Assembly: GCA_964425255.1 (NCBI GenBank)
Contig: CAYRMV010000001.1
Coordinates: 44,853-108,852 of the forward strand
Source: CAYRMV01 sp964425255
GTDB lineage: Bacteria; Bacteroidota; Bacteroidia; Flavobacteriales_D; Crocinitomicaceae
Direction of reading: 5' to 3'
DNA length: 64,000 nt
Shown: piece after piece, positions 17,330 to 27,526 of the stretch
Position numbering within the stretch: position 1 is the stretch's first letter
How the letters are laid out: each line of letters starts with the position of its first letter
Made by a program: the position numbers and the translations under genes
Notes under the pieces: generated by a model
Told to the model about the DNA's origin: nothing
Seen by the model: only the letters and a program-made list of their open reading frames with translations
The model's database searches: none

Positions 17330-18351
17330 GCTATAGACAAGATGGCGGTGTGATTTCTAGTAAGACGCCAACAAGAGAAATTTCAACAAGAGACCACTAT
17401 CAATTGTTTGGATTATATCGTGGACAAGTTATTCGTGTTTTATATCCAGATGATAAAGAAAATTCAAACAAAACAAGAATTGAATATGTGGTCAGAATCA
17501 ACGGTCAAGATTATCCCAATGCCGTCTCGGCCAATATGGGTGGTGCTATTTATAATCAATCAGAAAGAATTTTAAAAGATACTGAAAAATCTTTTACATC
17601 TAAGTTAGATGTAGGAGTGTATCCAGAGAATTTGGATGGAGAATTTGTTTATGTGCTTTTCTTAGAAGGTCATGGGAATGTCCCAGTGATCATAGGCTGT
17701 GCTGATCATCCAAGACAAGACCTGCAATTCAAAAGAGAAGATGGAAGATTTTATAGAGATGAATTTAATGGCATTGAAATAAAAATAGACAAAGATGCCA
17801 ACTATTCAATCAAGCAAGTTGGCTTAAAAAATGAAAAAGGTGAAGTTCAAAACAAAGATGGTGTTGATTCTTTTGTTAAACTTTATAAGAATGGTGACAT
17901 AGAATTAAATACTCATGGAGATGATACATTAAAGGTTAAATTAACCAAGTCTAGCAAGAAGATGGAATTTAAAGCTCAAGGCAATAGTGTTGTTTATGAT
18001 AATAGTGGTGTTGCTATTGTTGATAAGAACAACAACGAATTTAAGTTTACTTCTGCTGGAATGAGTATGAAAGCAGTAGATAAGGCAAGCATAGAGGCTA
18101 CTGGTGATCTTTCAATGAAAGGGGCCAAAGCAGATGTTCAAGCTACTGGCGAGGCATCTTTTAAGGGAGATGGTGGAACAAAGGTTGGCTCAGGTGGAAG
18201 TGCAACCGATGTGAACGGTTCGGCCGTTAATCTCGCAGGCGGTGGAGTTCCAGTAGCAAAAGTAGGAAGTCAATCAATAGGTGTTGGAAATCTTGGAGCA
18301 CCTGTGATTTCTAATATTATAGACGGAAGTACAAAAGTTTTTACATCATAG
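17326..18351 (+). CDS. baseplate spike protein (gp5 / gpV-like)
   Basis: Encodes 341 residues and overlaps the hub gene as ATGA. The N-terminal 130 residues form an OB-like domain (GQVIRVLYPDD, then GEFVYVLFLEGHGNVPVIIG), the attachment part of central spikes. The rest is a repetitive beta region with alternating charged and hydrophobic residues (LSMKGAKADVQATGEASFKG) that fits a triple-stranded beta helix, closing with a Gly-rich end. No lysozyme domain is fused. The separate wall hydrolase is the next gene. The spike should pierce the outer membrane. Confidence 0.82.
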   Translation: MSYRQDGGVISSKTPTREISTRDHYQLFGLYRGQVIRVLYPDDKENSNKTRIEYVVRINGQDYPNAVSANMGGAIYNQSERILKDTEKSFTSKLDVGVYPENLDGEFVYVLFLEGHGNVPVIIGCADHPRQDLQFKREDGRFYRDEFNGIEIKIDKDANYSIKQVGLKNEKGEVQNKDGVDSFVKLYKNGDIELNTHGDDTLKVKLTKSSKKMEFKAQGNSVVYDNSGVAIVDKNNNEFKFTSAGMSMKAVDKASIEATGDLSMKGAKADVQATGEASFKGDGGTKVGSGGSATDVNGSAVNLAGGGVPVAKVGSQSIGVGNLGAPVISNIIDGSTKVFTS

Positions 18352-18359
18352 GAGATTAT

Positions 18360-19100
18360 ATGAGCTGGTTAAAAAATTTATTAAAAAAGATTTTTGGTAA
18401 AGAAGATGAGCCAAAAGAATTACCAAAAGTAGAAGTACCAAAAGAAGAGCCAAAAATAGAAACTCCTAAAGAGGAGCCAAAGATCGAGCCTCTTCCAACT
18501 AAAAAAGAAATTGACGAGATTAATGATGGATCGGCAAAATCTCCTGATTGGAATTTTGTTTGGGATCATTGTCAAATAGATCAAACAGATTCTGCAAAAA
18601 AGATGCTTGATTGGGCAATTACAATCATCATGAAAAATAAAGACAAATATATTGAAGTTGAAAAAGCTACAAAAGCTCCTTGGTGGTTTGTGGCAGGTCT
18701 TCATTATAGAGAAGCGAGTTTAAGATTCGATGGTTGTCTTCATAATGGCGATCCTTGGAATAAAGTGACAACTCATGTGCCAAGAGGTTTAGGCCCTTGG
18801 TCATCTTGGGCAGAGGCTGCGATTCATGCAATTAGATATGACAAATTAATTTTTGATTCATGGACAATCGCTGAATGTCTATATCGTGCTGAGAAGTTTA
18901 ATGGATTCGGTTATAGAAAGAAAATTGGTGACAATGGAGTGATTGAATACTCTCCTTATGTGACTGCATATACAAATTGGTCAGATGAAGATTCAAAATA
19001 CAAAGGCGATGGAGTTTATGATCCGAACGCAAGAGAATCTCAACTAGGTGTTATGGCCATTTGGAAAGAGATGGAAAACAGAGGATTGATCAATGTTTAA
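18360..19100 (+). CDS. tail-associated peptidoglycan hydrolase
   Basis: Encodes 246 residues. Residues 1-48 are a basic amphipathic start followed by a Pro/Lys/Glu repeat linker (VPKEEPKIETPKEEPKIEP). The domain from about 60 holds a likely catalytic Glu118 in GLHYREASL, then DGCLHNGDPWN, VPRGLGPWSSW and FNGFGYRKK. This order is shared with a lysozyme-like muramidase/transglycosylase family seen in phages and bacteria. Its place next to the spike suggests local wall digestion during infection. A role as the endolysin at lysis cannot be excluded, because no other endolysin is obvious. Confidence 0.75.
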   Translation: MSWLKNLLKKIFGKEDEPKELPKVEVPKEEPKIETPKEEPKIEPLPTKKEIDEINDGSAKSPDWNFVWDHCQIDQTDSAKKMLDWAITIIMKNKDKYIEVEKATKAPWWFVAGLHYREASLRFDGCLHNGDPWNKVTTHVPRGLGPWSSWAEAAIHAIRYDKLIFDSWTIAECLYRAEKFNGFGYRKKIGDNGVIEYSPYVTAYTNWSDEDSKYKGDGVYDPNARESQLGVMAIWKEMENRGLINV

Positions 19101-20511
19101 TGATGCACAATTATTAAGTGCTAGTGGGGCCATATTGTTAGCCCCACAAGTTATAGCTTCTTTGACTCAACAAAGAGCAGATGCGGTTGTTGGAAAACAA
19201 AAAGCCCTAGACGCTGACAATACGAATAAAATTTTTTATGACAATGAAAAGAATATTATTAAAGCATATCACGACGAAATAGTGGCCAAAAATGGTGTTC
19301 AATATGTTCAGTATGACGATGTGGTTTTAGATAATGCTGGAAGATTGTCGCCTGGGAATTTACATTTCCCAGCTCCTGGTTGGACGAAGATGATTCCGAA
19401 ATTAATCGATTCGGTTAATAGCTTGCCATCGTCTTCTGTCTCTGCTCATGAGGTCGATCAAGTCGTAAAAGTTATTGATGCAATTAATTTTCTATTGAGT
19501 GGTTTTTCAGATGGCACTCAAACCTCTTCTCTGAGTAATGCTTATACTGGTGGAACTTTGGATACCGATGTCGCATTTGCAGTTGGCCATAGAATTGTGG
19601 CAACTGATGGGAGCAATGTTTTGTATGCAAAGATTTTAACATCAACCTTGTTTACACCAACATTACCTGCAACTCCTTATTACGAGCATACTTTAGAGGT
19701 TTATGTCGCTGGAAACATTTCAGTTACAGGAACCGTTGCTGAGTATAGTGATGGTTGGACCGATCTTGAGCGAAAGCAATTGGTTCTTGTTCCTGATTTG
19801 GCCTTCATGTTATCAGCAGAACTCGCACTGGATACTGCGGTACAATCTTGGGAAGATTTATTGAATACTCAATTGTCAGCGTTAAACGCAAACGAAGCAG
19901 TTGGAGCCGAGTCATCAGAGATTATTGCAGAAAAGAATTTGATTACAAATATCATCAATGAAATAAATATTTGGCAAGCTCTTCCTGTGTCTGGTTCGAC
20001 GACGAGATTTTCTGACGCTGAGTTGAATGATTTGATGAACTTGGCAAACTCGAGAAATTCTCAAATAACCATGAGAATTGGTCAAATTACAACAGCATTG
20101 GGCACAGTCAGTCAAGACGCTGAGGGAGTTTATTCAGGTGTTGGTCATCATGCCAGTTTGTTTAAATGGATCGATCTTAGAGTAAATCTCGCTTATGGCT
20201 CTCTCAGAAACTATTATAACTTTGATTTAATCATTTCCTTTATAGACACCAAGATCGCAGGAGAAAACGCTAAAAAGAGCGAATATGAAGTCTATTTGAA
20301 TGTGAAGAAAATAACTGCGTTAAATTCCGATATAGTCACAGTTGAAAATGTTGCTGGTCTTTCGGTGACTGATACGGTTAAAATAATTGATGAAGTCAGT
20401 CCTTCCTTGATTTGTACGATTTTAGACATAGATGGTCTAAATGTGCGATTGAGTAATGACGTATCAGCTTACACTTTAGATAAGCAAGTTAGATTGATTA
20501 AGGAGTTGTAA
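19093..20511 (+). CDS. baseplate-region structural protein, unknown
   Basis: Encodes 472 residues. The start ATG 19093 overlaps the hydrolase by 8 bases and has GAGGA upstream. The first 100 residues are helical, the middle is beta-rich (RIVATDGSNVLYAKILTS), then a long helical coiled section (SSEIIAEKNLITNIINEIN) and a final beta unit. No recognised family. Gene order places it in the baseplate. Coiled coils with beta ends would suit a wedge or hub linker. Confidence 0.68.
   Translation: MFNDAQLLSASGAILLAPQVIASLTQQRADAVVGKQKALDADNTNKIFYDNEKNIIKAYHDEIVAKNGVQYVQYDDVVLDNAGRLSPGNLHFPAPGWTKMIPKLIDSVNSLPSSSVSAHEVDQVVKVIDAINFLLSGFSDGTQTSSLSNAYTGGTLDTDVAFAVGHRIVATDGSNVLYAKILTSTLFTPTLPATPYYEHTLEVYVAGNISVTGTVAEYSDGWTDLERKQLVLVPDLAFMLSAELALDTAVQSWEDLLNTQLSALNANEAVGAESSEIIAEKNLITNIINEINIWQALPVSGSTTRFSDAELNDLMNLANSRNSQITMRIGQITTALGTVSQDAEGVYSGVGHHASLFKWIDLRVNLAYGSLRNYYNFDLIISFIDTKIAGENAKKSEYEVYLNVKKITALNSDIVTVENVAGLSVTDTVKIIDEVSPSLICTILDIDGLNVRLSNDVSAYTLDKQVRLIKEL
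19996..20005. repeat. dispersed motif copy 4 (TCGACGACGA)
   Basis: Inside the 19093 gene, flanked as GGT-TCGACGACGA-GAT. It shares the GGT left flank with copies 1, 6 and 7. Confidence 0.6.
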
Positions 20512-22352
20512 TGGCATTTGGAAGCATACTAAGCAATGTCAAAGGCATAATGTCTGGCAACATCTTTGGTCTTGGAAGCGACGAAAAGCTTTATCCTACC
20601 GCAAATGATCAATTCGATGTTAAAGCAATCACAAATTTTAAGAATGAATACAATCAGGAATGGCGTAAGTCGATGGGCTATGCCTTTCAAGTTTATGATG
20701 TAGATAAGGACGGTTTCACATTCGAGTCTGATGGTTGGAAAGAATTTAGATTGCAAATCAATCCTCAAGAGCTTTCACAAGATGAAATTTTTGCCATTGA
20801 AGTAACTCCTACTCTTCGAGGGGTTCTTGTTGAGCATCATGGTCAAGTTTTAAAAGATATTACTATTTCAGGAACTACTGGAATTTCTCCTAACAGAAAA
20901 GAAGGTGGAGCATCCAACGATGGTCGGCCGGTGTTACAAGAGGGACATTCTGGATATGAAGAGTTTCATGAATTGAGATCATACTTTCGTGTTTATGTCG
21001 AGGCTAAAAGATTGGCCAAGCGTGGAGCTGGAAGCGATGAGCTTAGAATGGTTTTTAAAAATTTCAAAGATGACGAATACCTCTACGTCGAACCTATAAA
21101 ATTTTCAATGAAAAGAAGTGCTAGAAGACCACATCTTTATGACTATACAATACAAATGAAAGGTATTGGTGTTGCTAATCAAAACGCATTTAAAGTTGAT
21201 AATAGCTTTTTGGCAAAACTAGAAGAAATAGATGAGAAGTTAGACAAGGCACTTGAATATTTAGATGAAGGGCAAAGATTAATTAAGGCTGGGTTTGCCA
21301 TCGTTAATCGACTTCAAAGAGATATTAATGCAGTAATTTTGGCTCCAACTCTTGCTATTCAACAAGCTATTGCTGCCTTTAGAGGTGGAAAGGCAATGAC
21401 TTTAACTCAACTTGGAGTCACAAGAAAAGCAATTGATGATTTAAGAAACTCTTGCACAACGGCTAGGGCCAATGTGTGTGACGCTTTAGGTGTCAACACA
21501 TCTGATTATAATAAATTTGTTGGCAGAAGTTCGACATTGGTCGCTGGCAATATTAGAACTTTAACTTATCAAGAAAGTGGTATTGTTAATGGTTTTAATA
21601 AAATTGAAAAAGGTCTTTTATTAGTTGCTGGACTACAAGATAAAGTTTTTGAAAAGAATGTAGCTGAAGTTAATAGTGAAGTTATTAATAATTACACTTC
21701 TGGAAATTTAGATATTAAAACTCCATCTTCTACTAAACAAGTCGATATTGGTGAAGATGACAATATCCAAACTATCGCTACAAAGCATTTGGGCGATCCA
21801 GATAAATTTAAAGACATTGTTTTACTCAATAATTTAAAGCCACCCTATGTGTCTGCTAGCGGTGGGAATGGCGTTTTAAAGCCAGGTGACACTATTCTAA
21901 TCCCTCAATATACAGCGAATGGAAAGACTGGTATTGCGAAAAACAAAGAATACAATATTACTGCCGATCTACAAGAGTCTGAAAAGAACCTTGGAGTTGA
22001 TATTCGTTTAGATGACAATGGCGATTTGGCCATTGCAAATACTAAGGATTTGGATTTGATTGCGGGCATGGATAATATGTCTCAAGCGACAACTTTAAAA
22101 TTCGCTTATCAAAAGGGCTCTTTAAAAAGACACCCTCAAATTGGAACGTCACTTGAGATCGGAAGAAAATCTAATTTACAAATGTCACAATTAAAAGATG
22201 AAATAGTTGGTTCATTCAGTGCTGACAGTAGAATTTCCAGTATTCCTTTTATTACATTAAAACAAGAAGGAAATACCATTTATATTAATATGCTTATTAA
22301 ATTGAAGGGTGCCAGTCAGCCTGTACCACTTCCTTTAGTTATACAAAATTAG
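20511..22352 (+). CDS. baseplate protein with LysM-like and gp25-like domains
   Basis: Encodes 613 residues, coupled by TAATG. Three parts can be seen. Residues 1-230 are a beta-rich XkdP-like N-terminal domain (FRLQINPQELSQ). A helical linker follows. Around residues 405-465 there is a LysM-like unit (DDNIQTIATKHLGDPDKFKD, then LKPGDTILIPQ). The last 120 residues look like a gp25/gpW wedge domain (DLDLIAGMDNMSQATTLKF). In T4 the LysM-like gp53 and the gp25 wedge are separate proteins, so this is a fusion of baseplate parts. It should nucleate sheath assembly at the baseplate. Confidence 0.75.
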   Translation: MAFGSILSNVKGIMSGNIFGLGSDEKLYPTANDQFDVKAITNFKNEYNQEWRKSMGYAFQVYDVDKDGFTFESDGWKEFRLQINPQELSQDEIFAIEVTPTLRGVLVEHHGQVLKDITISGTTGISPNRKEGGASNDGRPVLQEGHSGYEEFHELRSYFRVYVEAKRLAKRGAGSDELRMVFKNFKDDEYLYVEPIKFSMKRSARRPHLYDYTIQMKGIGVANQNAFKVDNSFLAKLEEIDEKLDKALEYLDEGQRLIKAGFAIVNRLQRDINAVILAPTLAIQQAIAAFRGGKAMTLTQLGVTRKAIDDLRNSCTTARANVCDALGVNTSDYNKFVGRSSTLVAGNIRTLTYQESGIVNGFNKIEKGLLLVAGLQDKVFEKNVAEVNSEVINNYTSGNLDIKTPSSTKQVDIGEDDNIQTIATKHLGDPDKFKDIVLLNNLKPPYVSASGGNGVLKPGDTILIPQYTANGKTGIAKNKEYNITADLQESEKNLGVDIRLDDNGDLAIANTKDLDLIAGMDNMSQATTLKFAYQKGSLKRHPQIGTSLEIGRKSNLQMSQLKDEIVGSFSADSRISSIPFITLKQEGNTIYINMLIKLKGASQPVPLPLVIQN

Positions 22353-22362
22353 GAGAGTTTGA

Positions 22363-25300
22363 ATGGCTTTGTTTAATCCTCGTACATATCCAGAAATTAT
22401 AGGAGAGATGATCAATCACTTGATCGCCACAACACCTTTAACCGATGTCAACTATGGATCGGTATTTACAACGATGTTGGAAGCGGCAGCTCAAGAAGAT
22501 GATGAACAATATTTTCAAATGATAGAGATTATCCGTTCATATTCTCTCGATACAACAACTGGAGTTGATCTTGATAATCGTGCATTTGAATATGGCCTAT
22601 CAAGATTGGCATCGCAAAAAGCAACCACAAAAGTCACTATTGGTGATTCTAAAATAACAAAGGTTGAAACAGGGGTTTACTCAGGTCTAAACGGCTCTCC
22701 TGCTGGTGCGAATTATTTATATGGAGATAGTGCTACTAACTTCCCAACAACAGGCGCTGTTGTTGTTGGTCGTGGGACACCAAATGTTGAAACAGTAAAT
22801 TACTCTTCAATAACAGTCTATCCAAATTATGTAAAATTTAATTTATCAACATCTCTTGCCTACGATCACGGAACTGATGAGACAATTATTTTATCTCAAG
22901 GTGGAAATAGAATCGTCCCTGCTGGTGTGACAGTAAAAGTTCCTGCAGGAGATTTTTCTGCTGAGGTTTCTTATATTACTGACTCAATGGCGACTATCTT
23001 GGATGGTGAATCTGAAGTGATCGACATTGGGGTAACAGCTGTCACCGAAGGTGCAAATGCCAATGTTCCTATTGGTTCAATAATTGAATTTGAATCATTA
23101 CCTTTTGCTGGTGCTTATGTAACCAATCCAAGTCGTGTAACGAATGGTAAAGATGTTGAATCAGATCAAGAGTTAAGAGATAGAATTAAATCACATATTC
23201 AGTCATTATCTCGTGGTACATCGAAGTCGATTATTTCTGGGACAATAGGTATTATCTCTAATCTTGAAAATAAGCGTGTTATTTCTGCTTCTATTATAGA
23301 GCCAACAATTCCTGCCGATGTCGTTCGTTTGTATATTGATGATGGTACTGGATATATTCCTAGCTTTGAAAAAGTTGGATTTGAAACTGTTGTTCCATTG
23401 GCGACAGGTGGAGAGAAATTTGTAAAATCTAAAAACTCTCCTATAATGAAAGCCTTCGTTGAAACTGCAATAGAAGAACCTTTCGTGATGTCTGGTATCA
23501 CTCTACTGTTTGTTGAAGTCGGTGGACAAGTTGAAACAATAACTTTTGATCCAACTAATTTTGAAAATGCAGCTCAAGCTACTGCACAAGAAGTTTTAAC
23601 TGTTATTAACGCAAACGCTTCATTAATTGAAGCGAGACTTTCAAACAATGGAACAAAATTAAGAATATTTTCTCGTTCTAATTATGACGAGCAAATTCAA
23701 GTTACTGGTGGAAGTGCCAACAATGGATTGAATTTTCCCACTGATTTAAAATATACGACAAAATTATATAGAAAGAGAGCTGGATCGACCAAGTTATTAT
23801 CAAAAGATGGAGTAACTGCATCGATAGAATCAGGAGCTAGTGCTGGCTACAACATGAGCTTGGCACAAAATTTGTGTCTTGTAGTTGACGGCAAAGTTGC
23901 CAATCCTTCTTATGTTGAATTTTCTCCATCGATGTTTAGCTCAGCTTCAAGCGTTTTGGCAAAAGATATTGCGACAATTATTGAAGCTCAGGTTCCTGGC
24001 CTATTGGCTTTAGCAACAAGTAATTCAACTAGAATTACTTTAAAGTCTAATACTGCTAGAAGTGCAAATTCAAAAATAAGAGTTGTAGAAGATTACACTA
24101 AGATATTAAAGTACAACGGGGCTTTTGCTGACATAACAAGCCAATGCAAAACTTCCCTCATCAATGTGATGTTTTTTGATAACGATAACTCGTATATCTA
24201 TTTAGGTCATATTGATGTCAAATTTCAATCCATCTATTTTGACCCATCAACACCGGCATCTGCTCCTGTTGTTTTTGTATTTGAATTTTTTGATGGTTTA
24301 GTTTGGAGAGAGTTACCTTACTATGACGAAACTGATGGATTCACTCAACGTGGATTTATTACTTTCAAATGTCCTAGCTCGTGGACTAAGACAAATGTTA
24401 ATGGTGGTGATGATCTTTATTATGTTAGATTGAAGAGAGACATGGCAACATTGGCCCAATCTCCTGTTGAAAAGACATTAAGAATTTGTTCTGCAAATGA
24501 AGTTTTCTTATTTAATACAACCGAAAAAGTTGGAGTTGAAAAAGAATACACATTGAATAGGTTTCTAGGTCAAATAGAGCTTGTGACTCCATTGCAGCCA
24601 AATGATGAATTATATCTAGGATCAACCGACACAAGAGCATTGATGATTTCAAACGCTCAACCATTCGGTTTATCTGGTGGAGAAATTTTACAACTATCTA
24701 TAGATGGTGTTTCACAGTCTATCACTTTTGACTCTGGCGATTTTTTCACGCCAGGAGCAGCCTTGGCATCTGAAGTTCTTGCGAGATTAAATAAAGACTT
24801 GCGAGGTGCAGTGGCTAGCTTATACGGTTCTGGAAGAATACAAATCACATCTACTGCTTGGGAAAATGGTAGCGTAAGAGCTTTAGGTGGAATTGCAAAT
24901 TCTGTTCTTCAATTTACTTCAACATTGGTTGAATCTATCGCTTCACATATAGCTAGTTTAAAATCTCAAAATATTGGTCCTTATACTTTCCCTTTAGACA
25001 ATAGTTTAATTGTCATTATGGATCAAAACTCAGCGAATAACTTTATTGTTCCTTTCTTTAGAGAAGGCACAGCAAGTGCTGGATCAGCATCTCATTTGGT
25101 TGAGGTTACTTTATTTGAGACATGGCCATTGGCAGAAGAGCTACTAATTGATGGTGGATTTGATATTGTCATGAAGACAGGAGCAAACGCAGGAGTAAGA
25201 AGAAAGATAGCAAACTATGTTCCTGCTACTGGAACTTTAAACTTTTCAACAGCAATGCCAAACACAATAGCTAATGGTGATATTTTTCAAATTATGCCAT

Positions 25301-25890
25301 CTACTGCTTATCAAATTGAGAAATTTTTAAATAATAAAAAGATTTCTTTAATCTCTACTCAAGCAGAGATTACAGCAAGCGATGGCGGTCAGAAGATGCA
25401 AATAGCCTCTTTAAAATCAGGTGAAGTTGGCTCTGTTTATGTCTCTGGTGGAAACGCAAATGCAATTTTAAATTTTAGTACACTAGAAAAGAAGGGTGTT
25501 GATGCTTATAGATATTTTATTGGCCTTGCTCAAGAGGTACAGTGGACAATCGACGGAAAAGAGGACGATGATTCTTATGAGGGAATTAGAGCGGCTGGAA
25601 CTCAGGTCGAAGTTTTAGAACCAATTAAAAAACCAATTCTTGTCGGTGTTGATGTAACTCCAAGAGAGGGTGTAAGTTTAAGCTCTATTTCAAACGAAGT
25701 TAAGTCTGCAATCTCTTCTTATATTAATACTCTCCCAGTAGGAGGAGATGTAATTGTGTCTGAAATTATTGTTGCAGTAAAAGGAGTGAGCGGAGTGGCC
25801 GATGTAAAAATGACGACTCCAACATCTAATATCGCAATTGCAGATAGTGAACTTGCAAGAATTGATGAAAAGAATATATCAGTTGGATAA
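22363..25890 (+). CDS. baseplate wedge protein J-like (gp6 family)
   Basis: Encodes 1175 residues, about three times the length of a simple gpJ. The N-terminal DVNYGSVFTTMLEAAAQED and the motif ESDQELRDRIKSHIQSLSRG near residue 265 are typical of baseplate J-like proteins, which link wedges into the baseplate ring. A C-terminal gpJ-like end (VDVTPREGVSLSSISNEVKS, then VKGVSGVADVKM) closes the protein. The extra 650 residues in between are repeated beta-rich units, such as two similar segments around ITFDPTNFENAAQATAQEVL and ITFDSGDFFTPGAALASEVL, which suggest duplicated surface domains. Confidence 0.85.
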   Translation: MALFNPRTYPEIIGEMINHLIATTPLTDVNYGSVFTTMLEAAAQEDDEQYFQMIEIIRSYSLDTTTGVDLDNRAFEYGLSRLASQKATTKVTIGDSKITKVETGVYSGLNGSPAGANYLYGDSATNFPTTGAVVVGRGTPNVETVNYSSITVYPNYVKFNLSTSLAYDHGTDETIILSQGGNRIVPAGVTVKVPAGDFSAEVSYITDSMATILDGESEVIDIGVTAVTEGANANVPIGSIIEFESLPFAGAYVTNPSRVTNGKDVESDQELRDRIKSHIQSLSRGTSKSIISGTIGIISNLENKRVISASIIEPTIPADVVRLYIDDGTGYIPSFEKVGFETVVPLATGGEKFVKSKNSPIMKAFVETAIEEPFVMSGITLLFVEVGGQVETITFDPTNFENAAQATAQEVLTVINANASLIEARLSNNGTKLRIFSRSNYDEQIQVTGGSANNGLNFPTDLKYTTKLYRKRAGSTKLLSKDGVTASIESGASAGYNMSLAQNLCLVVDGKVANPSYVEFSPSMFSSASSVLAKDIATIIEAQVPGLLALATSNSTRITLKSNTARSANSKIRVVEDYTKILKYNGAFADITSQCKTSLINVMFFDNDNSYIYLGHIDVKFQSIYFDPSTPASAPVVFVFEFFDGLVWRELPYYDETDGFTQRGFITFKCPSSWTKTNVNGGDDLYYVRLKRDMATLAQSPVEKTLRICSANEVFLFNTTEKVGVEKEYTLNRFLGQIELVTPLQPNDELYLGSTDTRALMISNAQPFGLSGGEILQLSIDGVSQSITFDSGDFFTPGAALASEVLARLNKDLRGAVASLYGSGRIQITSTAWENGSVRALGGIANSVLQFTSTLVESIASHIASLKSQNIGPYTFPLDNSLIVIMDQNSANNFIVPFFREGTASAGSASHLVEVTLFETWPLAEELLIDGGFDIVMKTGANAGVRRKIANYVPATGTLNFSTAMPNTIANGDIFQIMPSTAYQIEKFLNNKKISLISTQAEITASDGGQKMQIASLKSGEVGSVYVSGGNANAILNFSTLEKKGVDAYRYFIGLAQEVQWTIDGKEDDDSYEGIRAAGTQVEVLEPIKKPILVGVDVTPREGVSLSSISNEVKSAISSYINTLPVGGDVIVSEIIVAVKGVSGVADVKMTTPTSNIAIADSELARIDEKNISVG

Positions 25891-25899
25891 GGGTAAAAG

Positions 25900-27036
25900 A
25901 TGAAAAAATTTGATAAAATGGTCAGGTTCTTGCCTGGCCTATATTCAGCAGATACGAACCCAATGATGAGAGGTCTCACAAGTTCTTGGGCATCTGAGGA
26001 TGATAGAATCGTTGAAGCTGTAACAAATGCAAAAGAACAATTATATGTGAAACTTGCAAAGCTTCAGTATCTTGATGCTCTTGGATCGAATGTTGGGGTT
26101 TTTAGACCAACAGAGTTTAATTTGACCGACGATCAATATCGTGAATTAATTCCTGCTCTTTCTTTTATGCCAAAGCAAATGGTGCCAACTATTAAGAAAG
26201 TTTTGGCAGTTTTCTTTGGTGAAAATAATTCAAGAGTTTTTGTAAAAGAATCAAATCCAAATGAGATTGTTATTCAAATACCAAGCTCTGTTCCTGCATT
26301 AAGAAGAACACTAAAAGGATCACATCACTTTCATTGCTATTCGGGTGTGATAAACAGTGTAGATAATTCTCTTAAGCAAATTACTATTTCACTTGATGGT
26401 GGGATAGCTTTTGATTCAAAAATTTTAAAAGAAGATGAATTGGCAGGTGCTGACTTTGGTGTTGATAACAATCGTCCTTTTAAAATATTGTCAAATGCTG
26501 TTGGTCGAAGCAATGTACTTATTCAATTCTCAGTAGGAGATGATTTAAGTTCTTTGTCTGTTGGTAATAGATTTATGATCGCCAATGTACCGAACTATAT
26601 CGGCTCATTTATTCCAAATCCCAACGCAACATTCACTTTGACCAAGAAAAGAGGGAAATTAAATCAGGCCATTAATAAGGGACAAATTTATACAACTATT
26701 GTAATGGAAGATGCTTCCGATATACCTGATTCAAATGGATATTTAGTATTTAATTTTGGTAGAATGAACGAAGAAAGTTTAATACGATATTTTGGCAGAC
26801 CGAACAACAATACTTTATTGATTGATCCTTCTTATGAGTTTTTAAGCGATCATTCGATAGGTGAGATAGTAAATGTTGTTGTAAAACCTTATCAAAAGCC
26901 GAGAATAAATGGGAATGATCACTCGGTTTATTTGGTAGGAGTTGAGGCGGCACGAGTTTTGGCACAAAAAATTGTTGAATCAATCGTCGCCTCAGGAGTT
27001 ATTATTAGATGGACCATAGTTGATCCCGTTTGTTAG
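25900..27036 (+). CDS. baseplate wedge / tail protein I-like
   Basis: Encodes 378 residues. The start MVRFLPGLYSADTNPMMRGL and the following helices (LAKLQYLDALGSNVGVFRP) match the tail protein I or gp7-type position after the J-like wedge. A beta-rich domain occupies residues about 145-320 and the end returns to helix and strand (VAQ-less VEAARVLAQKIVESIVASG). It probably carries fibres on the baseplate rim. A homing endonuclease gene has been placed just after it. Confidence 0.62.
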   Translation: MKKFDKMVRFLPGLYSADTNPMMRGLTSSWASEDDRIVEAVTNAKEQLYVKLAKLQYLDALGSNVGVFRPTEFNLTDDQYRELIPALSFMPKQMVPTIKKVLAVFFGENNSRVFVKESNPNEIVIQIPSSVPALRRTLKGSHHFHCYSGVINSVDNSLKQITISLDGGIAFDSKILKEDELAGADFGVDNNRPFKILSNAVGRSNVLIQFSVGDDLSSLSVGNRFMIANVPNYIGSFIPNPNATFTLTKKRGKLNQAINKGQIYTTIVMEDASDIPDSNGYLVFNFGRMNEESLIRYFGRPNNNTLLIDPSYEFLSDHSIGEIVNVVVKPYQKPRINGNDHSVYLVGVEAARVLAQKIVESIVASGVIIRWTIVDPVC

Positions 27037-27045
27037 GAGAATATA

Positions 27046-27525
27046 ATGAATAAGATTGAAATTAAAGAAGATTGTGCGATTGTATATTTTCGGGATATTA
27101 AAAGAAATTTTCGCAAAGAAACCGTTATGATTGACATTGAAGATATTGAAAAACTAGAGAAGTTCGGGAAAACATTTTCTTTGAGAAAGTGTGGTAATGG
27201 CTTGTATGCAGTTCATAGTCAAACTGACACATATCTTCATCAATTAATATTTGGTAAAGTTAAAAAAGGAAATTTAATAGATCATATTAATCAAAATTCA
27301 TTAGATTGTCGTAGAAATAATCTAAGAGAAGCTGATCATAGTTTAAATACCCTAAATTCAAGAGCTACTGGCAAAGTTGGAATTAGAGGGATATTCCCAC
27401 ACTCTGATGGGGGTTTTTGCGTTCAAGTATCAATTAATAAGAAAAACATTCATGTTGGCACATTTAAGACGGTAGAATTAGCTGTATTAGCTAAAGAAAA
27501 TTTCTACAAGGCCATGGGGGTATAG
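27046..27525 (+). CDS. free-standing HNH homing endonuclease with AP2 domain
   Basis: Encodes 159 residues with an AGGAG site. It carries an HNH nuclease motif (LIDHINQNSLDCRRNNLR, residues about 86-103) and a C-terminal AP2 DNA-binding domain (VGIRGIFPHSDGGFCVQV, about 110-127, then IHVGTFKTVELA). This pairing is typical of phage homing endonucleases that cut unoccupied relatives at the insertion site. It interrupts an otherwise conserved baseplate-to-fibre order, and the next gene has lost a normal ATG start, which points to insertion. No intron is visible. Confidence 0.88.
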   Translation: MNKIEIKEDCAIVYFRDIKRNFRKETVMIDIEDIEKLEKFGKTFSLRKCGNGLYAVHSQTDTYLHQLIFGKVKKGNLIDHINQNSLDCRRNNLREADHSLNTLNSRATGKVGIRGIFPHSDGGFCVQVSINKKNIHVGTFKTVELAVLAKENFYKAMGV

Positions 27526-27526
27526 T

